In this document: piece by piece, positions 9,506 through 15,795 of the stretch
How positions within the stretch are numbered: the stretch's first letter is position 1
Layout of the letters: the number at the start of each line of letters is the position of its first letter
Source: ZC4RG30 sp039932715
Lineage (GTDB): Bacteria > Pseudomonadota > Gammaproteobacteria > Steroidobacterales > Steroidobacteraceae
DNA length: 17,257 bases
Direction: 5' to 3'
NCBI GenBank assembly: GCA_039932715.1
Contig: JBDTPN010000046.1
Span: forward strand, 1 to 17,257
Position numbers and translations under genes: made by a program
Notes under the pieces: generated by a model
Database searches by the model: none
Told to the model about the DNA's origin: nothing
What the model saw: only the letters and a program-made list of their open reading frames with translations

Positions 9506-9741
9506 CAGGTGCAGCCGCAACCGCCGCCGGCACCACCGGTGGCGCCACTTGCCCCTTCACGCACGTCCAGGACGTGATCCATGTATGAAGACGAGATCGG
9601 ATCCGGGTCAATGGCCATGATGGGATTGGCCAGGTTCTCGCGCTCGTAGGGTTTGACCCAGGGCTCGAGTGGCGCGCAGCCAGACAGCAGCAGGGCACTC
9701 GCGGCTGCGAGCACCAGGATTGTCCGGTTCCACCTGCGCAT
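9505..9741 (-). CDS. DUF4266 mini-lipoprotein with SGAT and Gly-rich Cys-Gly-Cys tail
   Basis: A 78-aa lipoprotein with lipobox LSGC (Cys22); the mature part is only 57 residues. The conserved DUF4266 core is WVKPYERENLANPIMA (28-43). The C-terminus runs REGASGATGG, then AGGGCGCT. Two details stand out: S65-G66-A67-T68 matches the ApbE flavinylation core (D-x-x-S/T-G-A-T/S) with Glu in place of Asp, and the end carries Cys75-Gly-Cys77. As I recall the family, the tail is usually Gly-rich ending GCGCN, so the Cys pair is conserved while SGAT may be particular to this protein. AGGA lies 7 nt before ATG 9741. The gene follows tlpA by 9 bp and overlaps the DUF3570 start. A redox or cofactor-carrying role is inference. 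Confidence 0.9.
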   Translation of the reverse strand: MRRWNRTILVLAAASALLLSGCAPLEPWVKPYERENLANPIMAIDPDPISSSYMDHVLDVREGASGATGGAGGGCGCT

Positions 9742-9750
9742 TCTTCGTTC

Positions 9751-10263
9751 CTACTCGCGCACCAGCGCGCGGATCTGGTCCAGATATTGGTTCTCGTCGC
9801 CGGCCTTGTAGCCCACGTGCTTCCAGCGCAGGTTGCCCTTGCGATCGACAATTACCGTGCTGGGCATGCTCGAGACCGAATAGAGCTTACTGACTTCGCT
9901 CTTGGTGTCGAACAGTATCGGAAAAGTGACAGGGGTCACTTTAAGCCAGTCGGCAGCGACCTTGGAATCCGGCTCGACGTTGACGCCGATCATGGCGAAA
10001 CCCATGGGTTTGTACTTTGCCGACAGCTTTTCGAGTATGGGCATCTCGGTGCGGCACGGACCACACCAGCTGGCCCAGAAATTGATCATCACTACCTGCC
10101 CCTTGTACTGCGACAGGTCGACGCTCTTGCCGGCCATGCTTTGCAGCTGGAACTGAGGCGCGGGGCCTGTGGCATTGACCGCATGCGCCGGCATGGTCAG
10201 CAGTGAGGGCATCAGAAGAGGGACGCTCAGCGCCAGGGTTCGCAATGCTTTGATGAATGACAT
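9751..10263 (-). CDS. TlpA/ResA-like periplasmic thioredoxin
   Basis: A 170-aa protein with an N-terminal signal or anchor (LALSVPLLMPSLLTMPAHA) and a thioredoxin fold. The active site is FWASWCGPCR (Cys67, Cys70), with cis-Pro in SMPSTVIVD and a TlpA/AhpC-type central part (IGVNVEPDSKVAADW). Such proteins reduce disulfides in the periplasm, for example the CxxCH cysteines of apocytochromes before heme attachment. ATG 10263 has GGAGG 9 nt upstream; the frame is open further upstream but would lack the signal sequence at its start. It lies between a barrel lipoprotein gene (19-bp gap) and the DUF4266 gene (9-bp gap). In this operon the plausible substrates are the two CxxCH motifs of the HzsA-related protein and the Cys-Gly-Cys tail of DUF4266. 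This is inferred from position. Confidence 0.94.
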   Translation of the reverse strand: MSFIKALRTLALSVPLLMPSLLTMPAHAVNATGPAPQFQLQSMAGKSVDLSQYKGQVVMINFWASWCGPCRTEMPILEKLSAKYKPMGFAMIGVNVEPDSKVAADWLKVTPVTFPILFDTKSEVSKLYSVSSMPSTVIVDRKGNLRWKHVGYKAGDENQYLDQIRALVRE

Positions 10264-10282
10264 GTTCGGCAACCTCCAACGA

Positions 10283-10987
10283 TCAGAAGAACGCAGTCGC
10301 GCCGATGTACGCGCCGATGTTGTTGGTGAGCTTGTCCTTGCCGAGCAGGTCAGACTGGAACACCAGATCCTGCACATCTATGTGTATCGCCAGCCAATCC
10401 GTCGGCAGCACCCGGTATCCGGCTCCGAAGTTGACGGTGAAATGCTGATCACCCGCGAACTTCGTGCTGCCGATACCACCCAACAGGTACAGCGCGCTGT
10501 TCATGGCAAGGCCGCGACCGATATACACCTCGCCAGGAAACAAGTTGTACCCCAGCGACAGGCTGTAATACGTGAAACGCCTCTCAGCGTCGGTAAGCAG
10601 CTGGACGTCTCCGCCCAAGGTCTCGTAGCTGGTCTCGCCAGCCTTGGACTTGCCCACATTGGCCTCGAAAAAGAAGTCTTCTGTGACGTGGTATGCAGCA
10701 CGAACGCCATAGACGTTGCCGGTGCCGAAGTCCTCGATGGACAGCGCGCCGAAATACGCGCCAATCTCGATGTTCTCGGAGTCGATCTTTGCAACCTTGA
10801 CCTTGCGGCGCGCAACCTCCGGCTCAATGACGCTGGGGGGCGCACTGGCGGTTTCGTCTGTCTCCACCGCAACCGGCTCCTCGGCCGCAGCCTGGCGGTC
10901 CTTTGACCATGGCCAGTGCAGCGACGCGCAGCCCGTGAGGGGCAGCAGCAGCGCTGTCAGAAGAAGAACGCGAGCCCGAGTTTCCAT
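10283..10987 (-). CDS. Outer-membrane beta-barrel lipoprotein (TIGR04565-like)
   Basis: A 234-aa protein with signal peptide and lipobox LTGC (Cys20, +2 Ala). Residues 21-65 are a linker rich in Ala/Glu/Pro. An eight-strand-type small barrel follows: IEIGAYFGALSIEDFG, VYGVRAAYHVTEDFFFEANVG, YYSLSLGYNLF, LAMNSALYLLGGIGSTKF, FTVNFGAGYRVLPTDWLAIHIDVQD and a terminal Phe-Phe. This resembles the outer-membrane barrel family found in myxobacteria and others (TIGR04565, from memory). It looks paralogous to the C-terminal barrel of the upstream SH3 protein. GAGGAG lies 8 nt before ATG 10987, inside the end of the upstream gene, with a 31-bp overlap, so translation is coupled. Combining an acyl anchor with a barrel is unusual. 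Function is unknown; it may scaffold the redox lipoproteins. Confidence 0.87.
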   Translation of the reverse strand: METRARVLLLTALLLPLTGCASLHWPWSKDRQAAAEEPVAVETDETASAPPSVIEPEVARRKVKVAKIDSENIEIGAYFGALSIEDFGTGNVYGVRAAYHVTEDFFFEANVGKSKAGETSYETLGGDVQLLTDAERRFTYYSLSLGYNLFPGEVYIGRGLAMNSALYLLGGIGSTKFAGDQHFTVNFGAGYRVLPTDWLAIHIDVQDLVFQSDLLGKDKLTNNIGAYIGATAFF

Positions 10988-11748
10988 TCGTCAATCTCCT
11001 CATTCTCATTGCGGCTCGTGAATACGTAGTGCGTGCGGTATTCGCCGCGTATGAAGAAGCGCCTGGTCCAGTAGTAGCGCAGGCCAGCACCCACGTAAGC
11101 GGTCTGGTCGCTGCGATCCTCGGGCAACACCAGCGTGCCCTTGGGCTGCACGTGGAGGAACCCGGTGCCCAGCGACACAAAGGGCGAAAGCCGCCAGTCA
11201 GGGCGGAAGACGTGCGTCAACCCCACATCCAGCGTATAGCCATTGGAAGCATTGCCCAGGTATTGCGAGGCAGTGACCTCCAGTGCCAGCTGTTCATTGA
11301 ACGCCCGCGAAAGGTACATGGAAATCAGCGTAGCGCCACTGAAGTCGCCGCCTGATACGCCCAGTTCCCATTTGTGCGAGGTGTAACCGGCACGGTCGCC
11401 CAGATCCACGGAAAAAGCAGTGCCATCGGCCAGCAACGTCCTGGTCATGTCGCGCTGGTATGCCCAGCCTTCCACGCCGCGCTGGGTGCGCACACGGAAC
11501 CACTCGGTGCGGCGATACAGCACGTCAATGGCATCGCCACGCGGCACCACCTGGGTGACGGCATAGCCGCGCCCGGGCCCCTCGTGGAGCTCGAGATAGG
11601 GCTCGGCGATGAACAGCTGCTGCAGCTCCTTGTCGGCGCCTCTTGTGACGCCGGCGGCGAATCCGGCCAGCGTCAGGAGGGCGGTTGCGACAAGGGCGCT
11701 AGTTGAGCGGAACAGCGGGATCGAACGGATTGTTGAAATACTGAGCAC
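10957..11748 (-). CDS. SH3b-domain protein with C-terminal outer-membrane barrel
   Basis: A 263-aa protein with a hydrophobic export signal (ALVATALLTLAGFAAG). A bacterial SH3 domain spans about residues 45-100 (YLELHEGPGRGYAVTQVVPRG, then VLYRRTEWFRVRT, then GVEGWAYQRDM). A small barrel follows (WELGVSGGDFSGATLISMYL, LEVTASQYLG, LDVGLTHVF, LSPFVSLGTGFLH, AYVGAGLRYYWTRRFFIRGEYR), ending in Phe-Phe-Phe. SH3b domains often bind peptidoglycan or partner proteins, so it could link the outer membrane to the wall. The start is uncertain: the first start codon is GTG 11748, giving a 50-bp overlap with the upstream gene and a long N-terminus; a start nearer the hydrophobic segment (CTG about 11714) is possible. 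SGAT at 137-140 resembles a flavinylation core but lies in a predicted strand. Confidence 0.87.
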   Translation of the reverse strand: MLSISTIRSIPLFRSTSALVATALLTLAGFAAGVTRGADKELQQLFIAEPYLELHEGPGRGYAVTQVVPRGDAIDVLYRRTEWFRVRTQRGVEGWAYQRDMTRTLLADGTAFSVDLGDRAGYTSHKWELGVSGGDFSGATLISMYLSRAFNEQLALEVTASQYLGNASNGYTLDVGLTHVFRPDWRLSPFVSLGTGFLHVQPKGTLVLPEDRSDQTAYVGAGLRYYWTRRFFIRGEYRTHYVFTSRNENEEIDEWKLGLAFFF

Positions 11749-14365
11749 CGATATCGACCCACTCCGAAATCAGACGTAACTCCGCAGGCGTAAGGCGCCC
11801 CGCATGGGTGCCGCCCGCGGCAAACACGCTGAAGAACCGGGTTGAGGCACGCGCGCTACCCGGGGAAATCGACGCGCCAACCGGCACCGTAACGAAAGTC
11901 GTAACCGGCAACATCGTTACCGGGTCGATGGTCGTCACAGGCACCAGACGGTCCTGCAGCACGCCCATATTAACTTCCTGCTCGTTGTCATTGAAAAGAA
12001 GTTCTCGAAATGCGTTCTCCTGCAACGGTTCGTCGTTGGATGGACCATCAGTCAGGTCCAGCTGGCCATCCGGGACCTTGGCCACCATCGCTGCGTCCTT
12101 GGGGGCATGGCAGTTGATGCAGGTGTTATCCGACAGGACTGTGACGCCGTCGTTGGGGTCCAGCGTCACCCGTGACACTTTCCACAGCGGATGAATGTGC
12201 GCCACGTAGTTGATGACGATCCGGCAAGTGGAATTCCAGGCAGTTTGGCAACCGGGATTGGTTGGTGCAGCCGTGGTGAGCCCGCCCGCGCCGCCATAGG
12301 TGTAACTGAAGGCGGCATCCTTGGCTCGGCCGGCGGTGGTGGGTTCAGTCCACTCATCCGTGAACACCACGTTCACGCTGGGCAGCGCCGAGCAGGTGTC
12401 TCCGGTTACACAGGTCGTGCGTGCACGCACCTGCGCCATGGTCTCACCTGCGTTGGGTGAGAAGCGGGCTTCCGTGGCAGGGAAGGGGACCCCGGTGACC
12501 TTGGCGCCGGCCCATATCGAAGTGGAGGTTCCATCGCGGCCATGGGAGAGATCGGGCATAGTGCCCGAGCCTGCCTGGTGGCAGCCGTTGCAGTGACGGG
12601 TTTCGCCGGCCCGTAACTGCAGCCAGTTGCGATGCAAAGCGGAGATTCGTCGACCGTCGGCATCCAGGATCGAGATCACGAATGCCACGTTGGCGGGCAC
12701 GCGCACTTGTACCGAACCATCCGGCTCGATGGGCACATAGCCCAGGATCTCGCGCATGAAATTCACGCGACCAAAGGCGACATTGTTGTTTATATCGGGA
12801 AAGCCCAGCTGCTTGTCGCCAAGGGACACGGCCTTCTCGATGCGCAGGAACCGGGCCGGACGTTGCGCTGCCGTGCGCAGCGCAGGATTGGCCATGGTTG
12901 TGATATTTGGCGTCGCCTTGTCCACCCCGTCGAAGTCATAAACGCTGCGGATGTCGAGTATGCCAACCGCCTGCGCCTGCAGGTCCGGGTCGAAGTCGAT
13001 AACCGGCACCTTGTCGAGGATGACGGCAGGTAGCGCGCGCGGTTGCGCAGCCACCAGGTCCGTGATCATCACGCCTTCCACTGGCTGGAACAGCGGTTTG
13101 AAGGTGTTGTCTGCCGGATTGAAAATATAGGAGCTGTACAGCGGCGGCGCCGACTGCACGTTCGGGTCGGCCAGCCGCGAAGCGGTGCAGGGCACGATGA
13201 CATTGGGCGTGACGGTGGTATCGAGCAGCCTGCACTGCGACCAGCTCACCAGGATGCGACCAGTGCCATCCCACAGTGGATATGCGGAACGGAACCTTCC
13301 GCCGGGCGACGGGCCCTCTACAGTCAGCACTTCATTGGGCGTGGCGCGGCTCTGCGCCGGTCCGGCCATGCTGGAGCTGCTGGCCAGTGGCTGCGTGTTC
13401 TCCACGAAGTTCTTCGTATCGATGAGGGTCAGGTCACCCCCGAAATCGGTATCAGTGAAGGGACGAACCAGCGCCAGCACACGGCCGTCCTGCATTTCGC
13501 GCGCGTGCGTGAACTGGATTGTGGATGCGTTGCTGCCAGTCTGATGGCTGCGGGCGCCATACAGCAGCTGCAGGTTGGTGCCGTCAGGGTTGGATGTATA
13601 GAGATGAATGCCGCGTCCGGTGGCCCCGTCCCAGCGGCTGAACATCACCCGTCCGTCGGCCAGCACCGATGGCGAAAGGTCATGGCTCTGGTTGAATGAG
13701 ATCTGATGGATGTCCGTGCCGTCGGCCTTCATCACGTGCAGTACGAACGCGCTTTCGCTCTTGTCTTCGGTCTGGGCCTCGAACCCCGGCTTGCCTTCGT
13801 CACGCAGGATGGCCTGCGATTGGCGCTGGCGTGTCGATGAAAAGAGGATCCTGCCGTCAGGAAGGTATTGCGGCGCGATGTCCTGCCCCTCACCGGCAAT
13901 GGTGTCGGAGACGATCACACGGTGCAGTGTGTCGGCCGCAATGTCGTATTCCCAGATGCCCCAGACGGGCGCTTTCTTTTCGTTCTGGTTCTTGGCCAGC
14001 GGCCCGCGCATGGCAAACACGAACTTCTTGCCGTCACTGGAGACGTCAACGTCCTTGATGTCGTAGCTGTCGGTGCCGGTCACCCGCTCGGTGACATTGC
14101 GCTCCACGGAAGAGGGCGAGGCGCGATCACGCACCCACAGGTCGGCGTCGGGTTCGGTGTTGCGCACCGCGCGCACGTCATCCTGCTTGAGCGGAATGGT
14201 GCGCTTCACGTACGCCACGGGGAAATCCACCGTGCCGGGGTCCGCGGCCTGGCCACTGCCCAGGTTCACGCTGCCACCGCCGCTGCACGCGACCAGCAAT
14301 GCGGTGATGCCGGTCATGGCTACGTAGCTGGCAAGTCGACCCGTGCGTTTGTTGATGCTATTCAC
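11699..14365 (-). CDS. HzsA-related di-heme lipoprotein with PD40 beta-propeller
   Basis: An 888-aa lipoprotein with lipobox LVAC (Cys27). The first half carries TolB/PD40-type propeller repeats: DVSSDGKKFVFAM, PQYLPDGRILFSSTRQ, SPSVLADGRVMFSRWDG and MQDGRVLALVRP. The second half carries a block typical of proteins related to hydrazine synthase alpha subunit (ILGYVPIEPDGSVQVRVPAN from about 540, then LHRNWLQLRAGETRHCNGCH). Two c-heme motifs are seen: CNGCH (592-596) and CINCH (749-753). An oxidoreductase or electron-transfer role in the periplasm or at the outer membrane is likely. It is not itself evidence of hydrazine synthesis, since relatives occur widely outside anammox bacteria. GTG 14365 is preceded by AGAGGA at 10 nt. 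It heads a six-gene operon, with a CRP-like site and a leader hairpin upstream. Confidence 0.9.
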   Translation of the reverse strand: MNSINKRTGRLASYVAMTGITALLVACSGGGSVNLGSGQAADPGTVDFPVAYVKRTIPLKQDDVRAVRNTEPDADLWVRDRASPSSVERNVTERVTGTDSYDIKDVDVSSDGKKFVFAMRGPLAKNQNEKKAPVWGIWEYDIAADTLHRVIVSDTIAGEGQDIAPQYLPDGRILFSSTRQRQSQAILRDEGKPGFEAQTEDKSESAFVLHVMKADGTDIHQISFNQSHDLSPSVLADGRVMFSRWDGATGRGIHLYTSNPDGTNLQLLYGARSHQTGSNASTIQFTHAREMQDGRVLALVRPFTDTDFGGDLTLIDTKNFVENTQPLASSSSMAGPAQSRATPNEVLTVEGPSPGGRFRSAYPLWDGTGRILVSWSQCRLLDTTVTPNVIVPCTASRLADPNVQSAPPLYSSYIFNPADNTFKPLFQPVEGVMITDLVAAQPRALPAVILDKVPVIDFDPDLQAQAVGILDIRSVYDFDGVDKATPNITTMANPALRTAAQRPARFLRIEKAVSLGDKQLGFPDINNNVAFGRVNFMREILGYVPIEPDGSVQVRVPANVAFVISILDADGRRISALHRNWLQLRAGETRHCNGCHQAGSGTMPDLSHGRDGTSTSIWAGAKVTGVPFPATEARFSPNAGETMAQVRARTTCVTGDTCSALPSVNVVFTDEWTEPTTAGRAKDAAFSYTYGGAGGLTTAAPTNPGCQTAWNSTCRIVINYVAHIHPLWKVSRVTLDPNDGVTVLSDNTCINCHAPKDAAMVAKVPDGQLDLTDGPSNDEPLQENAFRELLFNDNEQEVNMGVLQDRLVPVTTIDPVTMLPVTTFVTVPVGASISPGSARASTRFFSVFAAGGTHAGRLTPAELRLISEWVDIGAQYFNNPFDPAVPLN

Positions 14366-14382
14366 TGAAAGTCATTCCTCTC

Positions 14383-14399
14383 GCGTCGTTCGACGACGC
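14383..14399 (-). other. Leader stem-loop of the HzsA-related operon
   Basis: GCGTCGT TCG ACGACGC is a perfect 7-bp stem with a 3-nt loop, ending 1 nt before the AGAGGA ribosome-binding site (complement of 14376-14381). If transcription starts near 14400, as the -10-like TACTAA box suggests, the hairpin would be the very 5' end of the mRNA. Such hairpins can protect transcripts from decay or tune translation. The structure is read directly from the sequence; its role is inferred. Confidence 0.45.
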
Positions 14400-14405
14400 A
14401 TCACG

Positions 14406-14449
14406 TTAGTAGTCTCTGCACACCTGAATCCGCTGTGACGCGGCTCTCA
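14406..14449 (-). promoter_or_regulatory. Putative CRP-activated promoter for the HzsA-related operon
   Basis: TGTGA CGCGGC TCTCA (14434-14449) matches 9 of 10 defined bases of the CRP/Clp consensus TGTGA-N6-TCACA. On the minus strand a -10-like TACTAA lies at the complement of 14406-14411, placing a start site near 14399-14400. The palindrome centre (14441.5) would then be about 42 bp upstream, the class II activator position, which fits the lack of a recognisable -35 box. The box match is seen; the promoter assignment is inference. Confidence 0.4.
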
Positions 14450-14472
14450 TTTCGTCGGGAAAATCGCCGCGT

Positions 14473-14488
14473 TGTGACTTAACTCACC
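14473..14488. promoter_or_regulatory. Second CRP-like palindrome in the divergent region
   Basis: TGTGA CTTAAC TCACC matches 9 of 10 defined bases of TGTGA-N6-TCACA. It lies 39 bp (centre to centre) from the other CRP-like site. Relative to a candidate -10 box GATAAA (14538-14543) of the plus-strand gene, whose start would be near 14550, its centre is about 70 bp upstream, close to a class I activator position. It could therefore serve the rightward transcript, or act with the other site on both. Confidence 0.42.
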
Positions 14489-14556
14489 ACGTTGTCTCGG
14501 GGATGCGACGTCGGTCCTTTGAGACATTACGGAACTGGATAAAACGTGGGTACATT

Positions 14557-14581
14557 GCATCGCGACCACACATGGCGATGC
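14557..14581 (+). other. Leader stem-loop of the rightward cytochrome genes
   Basis: GCATCGC and GCGATGC form a perfect 7-bp stem around an 11-nt loop, 30 nt upstream of ATG 14612. It would lie in the 5' leader if transcription starts near 14550. It is separate from the ribosome-binding site, so a role in mRNA stability is more likely than start-site masking. Function is inferred only. Confidence 0.3.
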
Positions 14582-14611
14582 GCGAAACAGCGCGACAAGG
14601 GATGGACGAAA

Positions 14612-15784
14612 ATGAAACGACTGCATACGGGCGCAAGGATCATGGCAGGCACTGCGCTTGTCACACTGTCGCTTTTGGCAGCCATGCCAGCGCATGCCGA
14701 TGCGCGCTCTCAGGCAAAGCGCCTCCATGATCGCCTGGCTGGCGCACCGCCCAGCCCCACCGTGCTGGACGCATTGACGGCCAAGATTCAAGGGGGCGAT
14801 GCCATAGGTGCCGCCAACGATGCGATGACGGCCTCGTCGTTCTACAACGCCACGCTCAAGAACTGGATCGCACCGTGGACCAACCGCGACCAGACATCGT
14901 TCGTGCCGCTCAACGACTACACGGCTACGGTCATCGGCATCATCCGCGATGACGTGGACTTCCGCACCGTGCTCTCGGGCGACGTGCTCTATGTGGGCGG
15001 CTCCGGCCAGCCGGCGTACTCATCTGCCAACAACAACCTCTACCAGGCGCTCGAGGACAACGACCTCAACCTGGGTGATCCGGCAGTGCTGGTGGCCTCA
15101 ACCCAGTCCAGTCACTCGGCTTTGCCGGCCACCGCCACCGCCGGGGTGATGACCACCCGCGCCGCGGCCCAGGCCTTTTTCGTCGCCGGCACCAACCGCG
15201 CGCAGTTCCGCTTCACCATGCTCAACCACATGTGCAAGGACATGGAGCAGGTGCACGACGTCACGCGCCCGCCGGATCGCATCCGCCAGGACGTGAGCCG
15301 TTCACCCGGTGGCGACAGTCGCCTGTTCCTCAACAACTGCATCGGCTGCCACAGCGGCATGGATCCCATGGCCCAGGCCTTTGCGTACTACAACTATGAT
15401 GAGACTGCCGGCAGCATCGTCTACACGGCGAACATGGTGCAGACCAAATACGGCATCAACTCGGACAACTTCAAACCTGGCTACATCACGCGCAGCGACG
15501 GCTGGGACAACTACTGGCGCAAGGGCGCCAACCAGCTGCTGGGCTGGAATACATCGCTGCCGGGATCCGGAAACGGCGCCAAATCCATGGGCACGGAGCT
15601 GGCCAACAGTGACCAGTTCGCCCAGTGCGCTGTGGAAAAGGTCTTCAAGACGGTGTGCCTCAGGCCGCCGGTGGATGCCAATGACCGCCAGAAGGTCAAG
15701 GACGTAAAGGCCGACTTCAAGGCCGGCGGATACAAGTTGAAGCAGGTTTTCGCTGAAACCGCCGTCTATTGCATGGGCCAGTAA
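14612..15784 (+). CDS. Exported single-CxxCH protein resembling DUF1588/DUF1585 cytochromes
   Basis: A 390-aa protein with a Sec signal (MKRLHTGARIMAGTALVTLSL to about AHADA). The only c-heme motif is LNNCIGCHSGMDPMAQAFAYYNYD (Cys243, Cys246, His247), which closely follows the pattern of DUF1588 domains of planctomycete-type cytochromes (C-x-x-CH followed by MDP and a family-specific F-x-N-x-D). The C-terminus (AVEKVFKTVCLRPPVDANDR, then FKAGGYKLKQVFAETAVYC) is like a short DUF1585. The usual large PSCyt/DUF1592 partner domains are missing, so this is a compact version. The frame opens at 14546, but ATG 14612 has AGGG about 10 nt upstream and starts a proper signal peptide. The next cytochrome lipoprotein gene follows after 11 bp, so both form one transcript divergent from the HzsA-related operon. 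Its substrate is unknown. Confidence 0.85.
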   Translation: MKRLHTGARIMAGTALVTLSLLAAMPAHADARSQAKRLHDRLAGAPPSPTVLDALTAKIQGGDAIGAANDAMTASSFYNATLKNWIAPWTNRDQTSFVPLNDYTATVIGIIRDDVDFRTVLSGDVLYVGGSGQPAYSSANNNLYQALEDNDLNLGDPAVLVASTQSSHSALPATATAGVMTTRAAAQAFFVAGTNRAQFRFTMLNHMCKDMEQVHDVTRPPDRIRQDVSRSPGGDSRLFLNNCIGCHSGMDPMAQAFAYYNYDETAGSIVYTANMVQTKYGINSDNFKPGYITRSDGWDNYWRKGANQLLGWNTSLPGSGNGAKSMGTELANSDQFAQCAVEKVFKTVCLRPPVDANDRQKVKDVKADFKAGGYKLKQVFAETAVYCMGQ

Positions 15785-15795
15785 GGGAACCGCCA

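Noticed and set aside
11324..11341. S-G-A-T at residues 137-140 of the SH3b-barrel protein as a flavinylation site
   Set aside because: The tetrapeptide matches the ApbE core, but it lies within a predicted transmembrane beta-strand and no Asp/Glu is at the -3 position, so modification there is unlikely. Kept only as a secondary candidate.
11699..14365. The HzsA-related gene as evidence for an anammox or hydrazine-producing organism
   Set aside because: Related proteins are widespread, and no hydrazine synthase beta/gamma subunit or other anammox gene is present in the window.
14366..14375. A five-codon ATG frame between the AGAGGA box and GTG 14365
   Set aside because: The ATG directly abuts the ribosome-binding site with zero spacing, too close for initiation; the GTG at 10 nt is better placed.
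14471..14490. The palindrome as an FNR-type site
   Set aside because: FNR consensus is TTGAT-N4-ATCAA; the observed TGTGA-N6-TCACC spacing and bases fit CRP/Clp instead.
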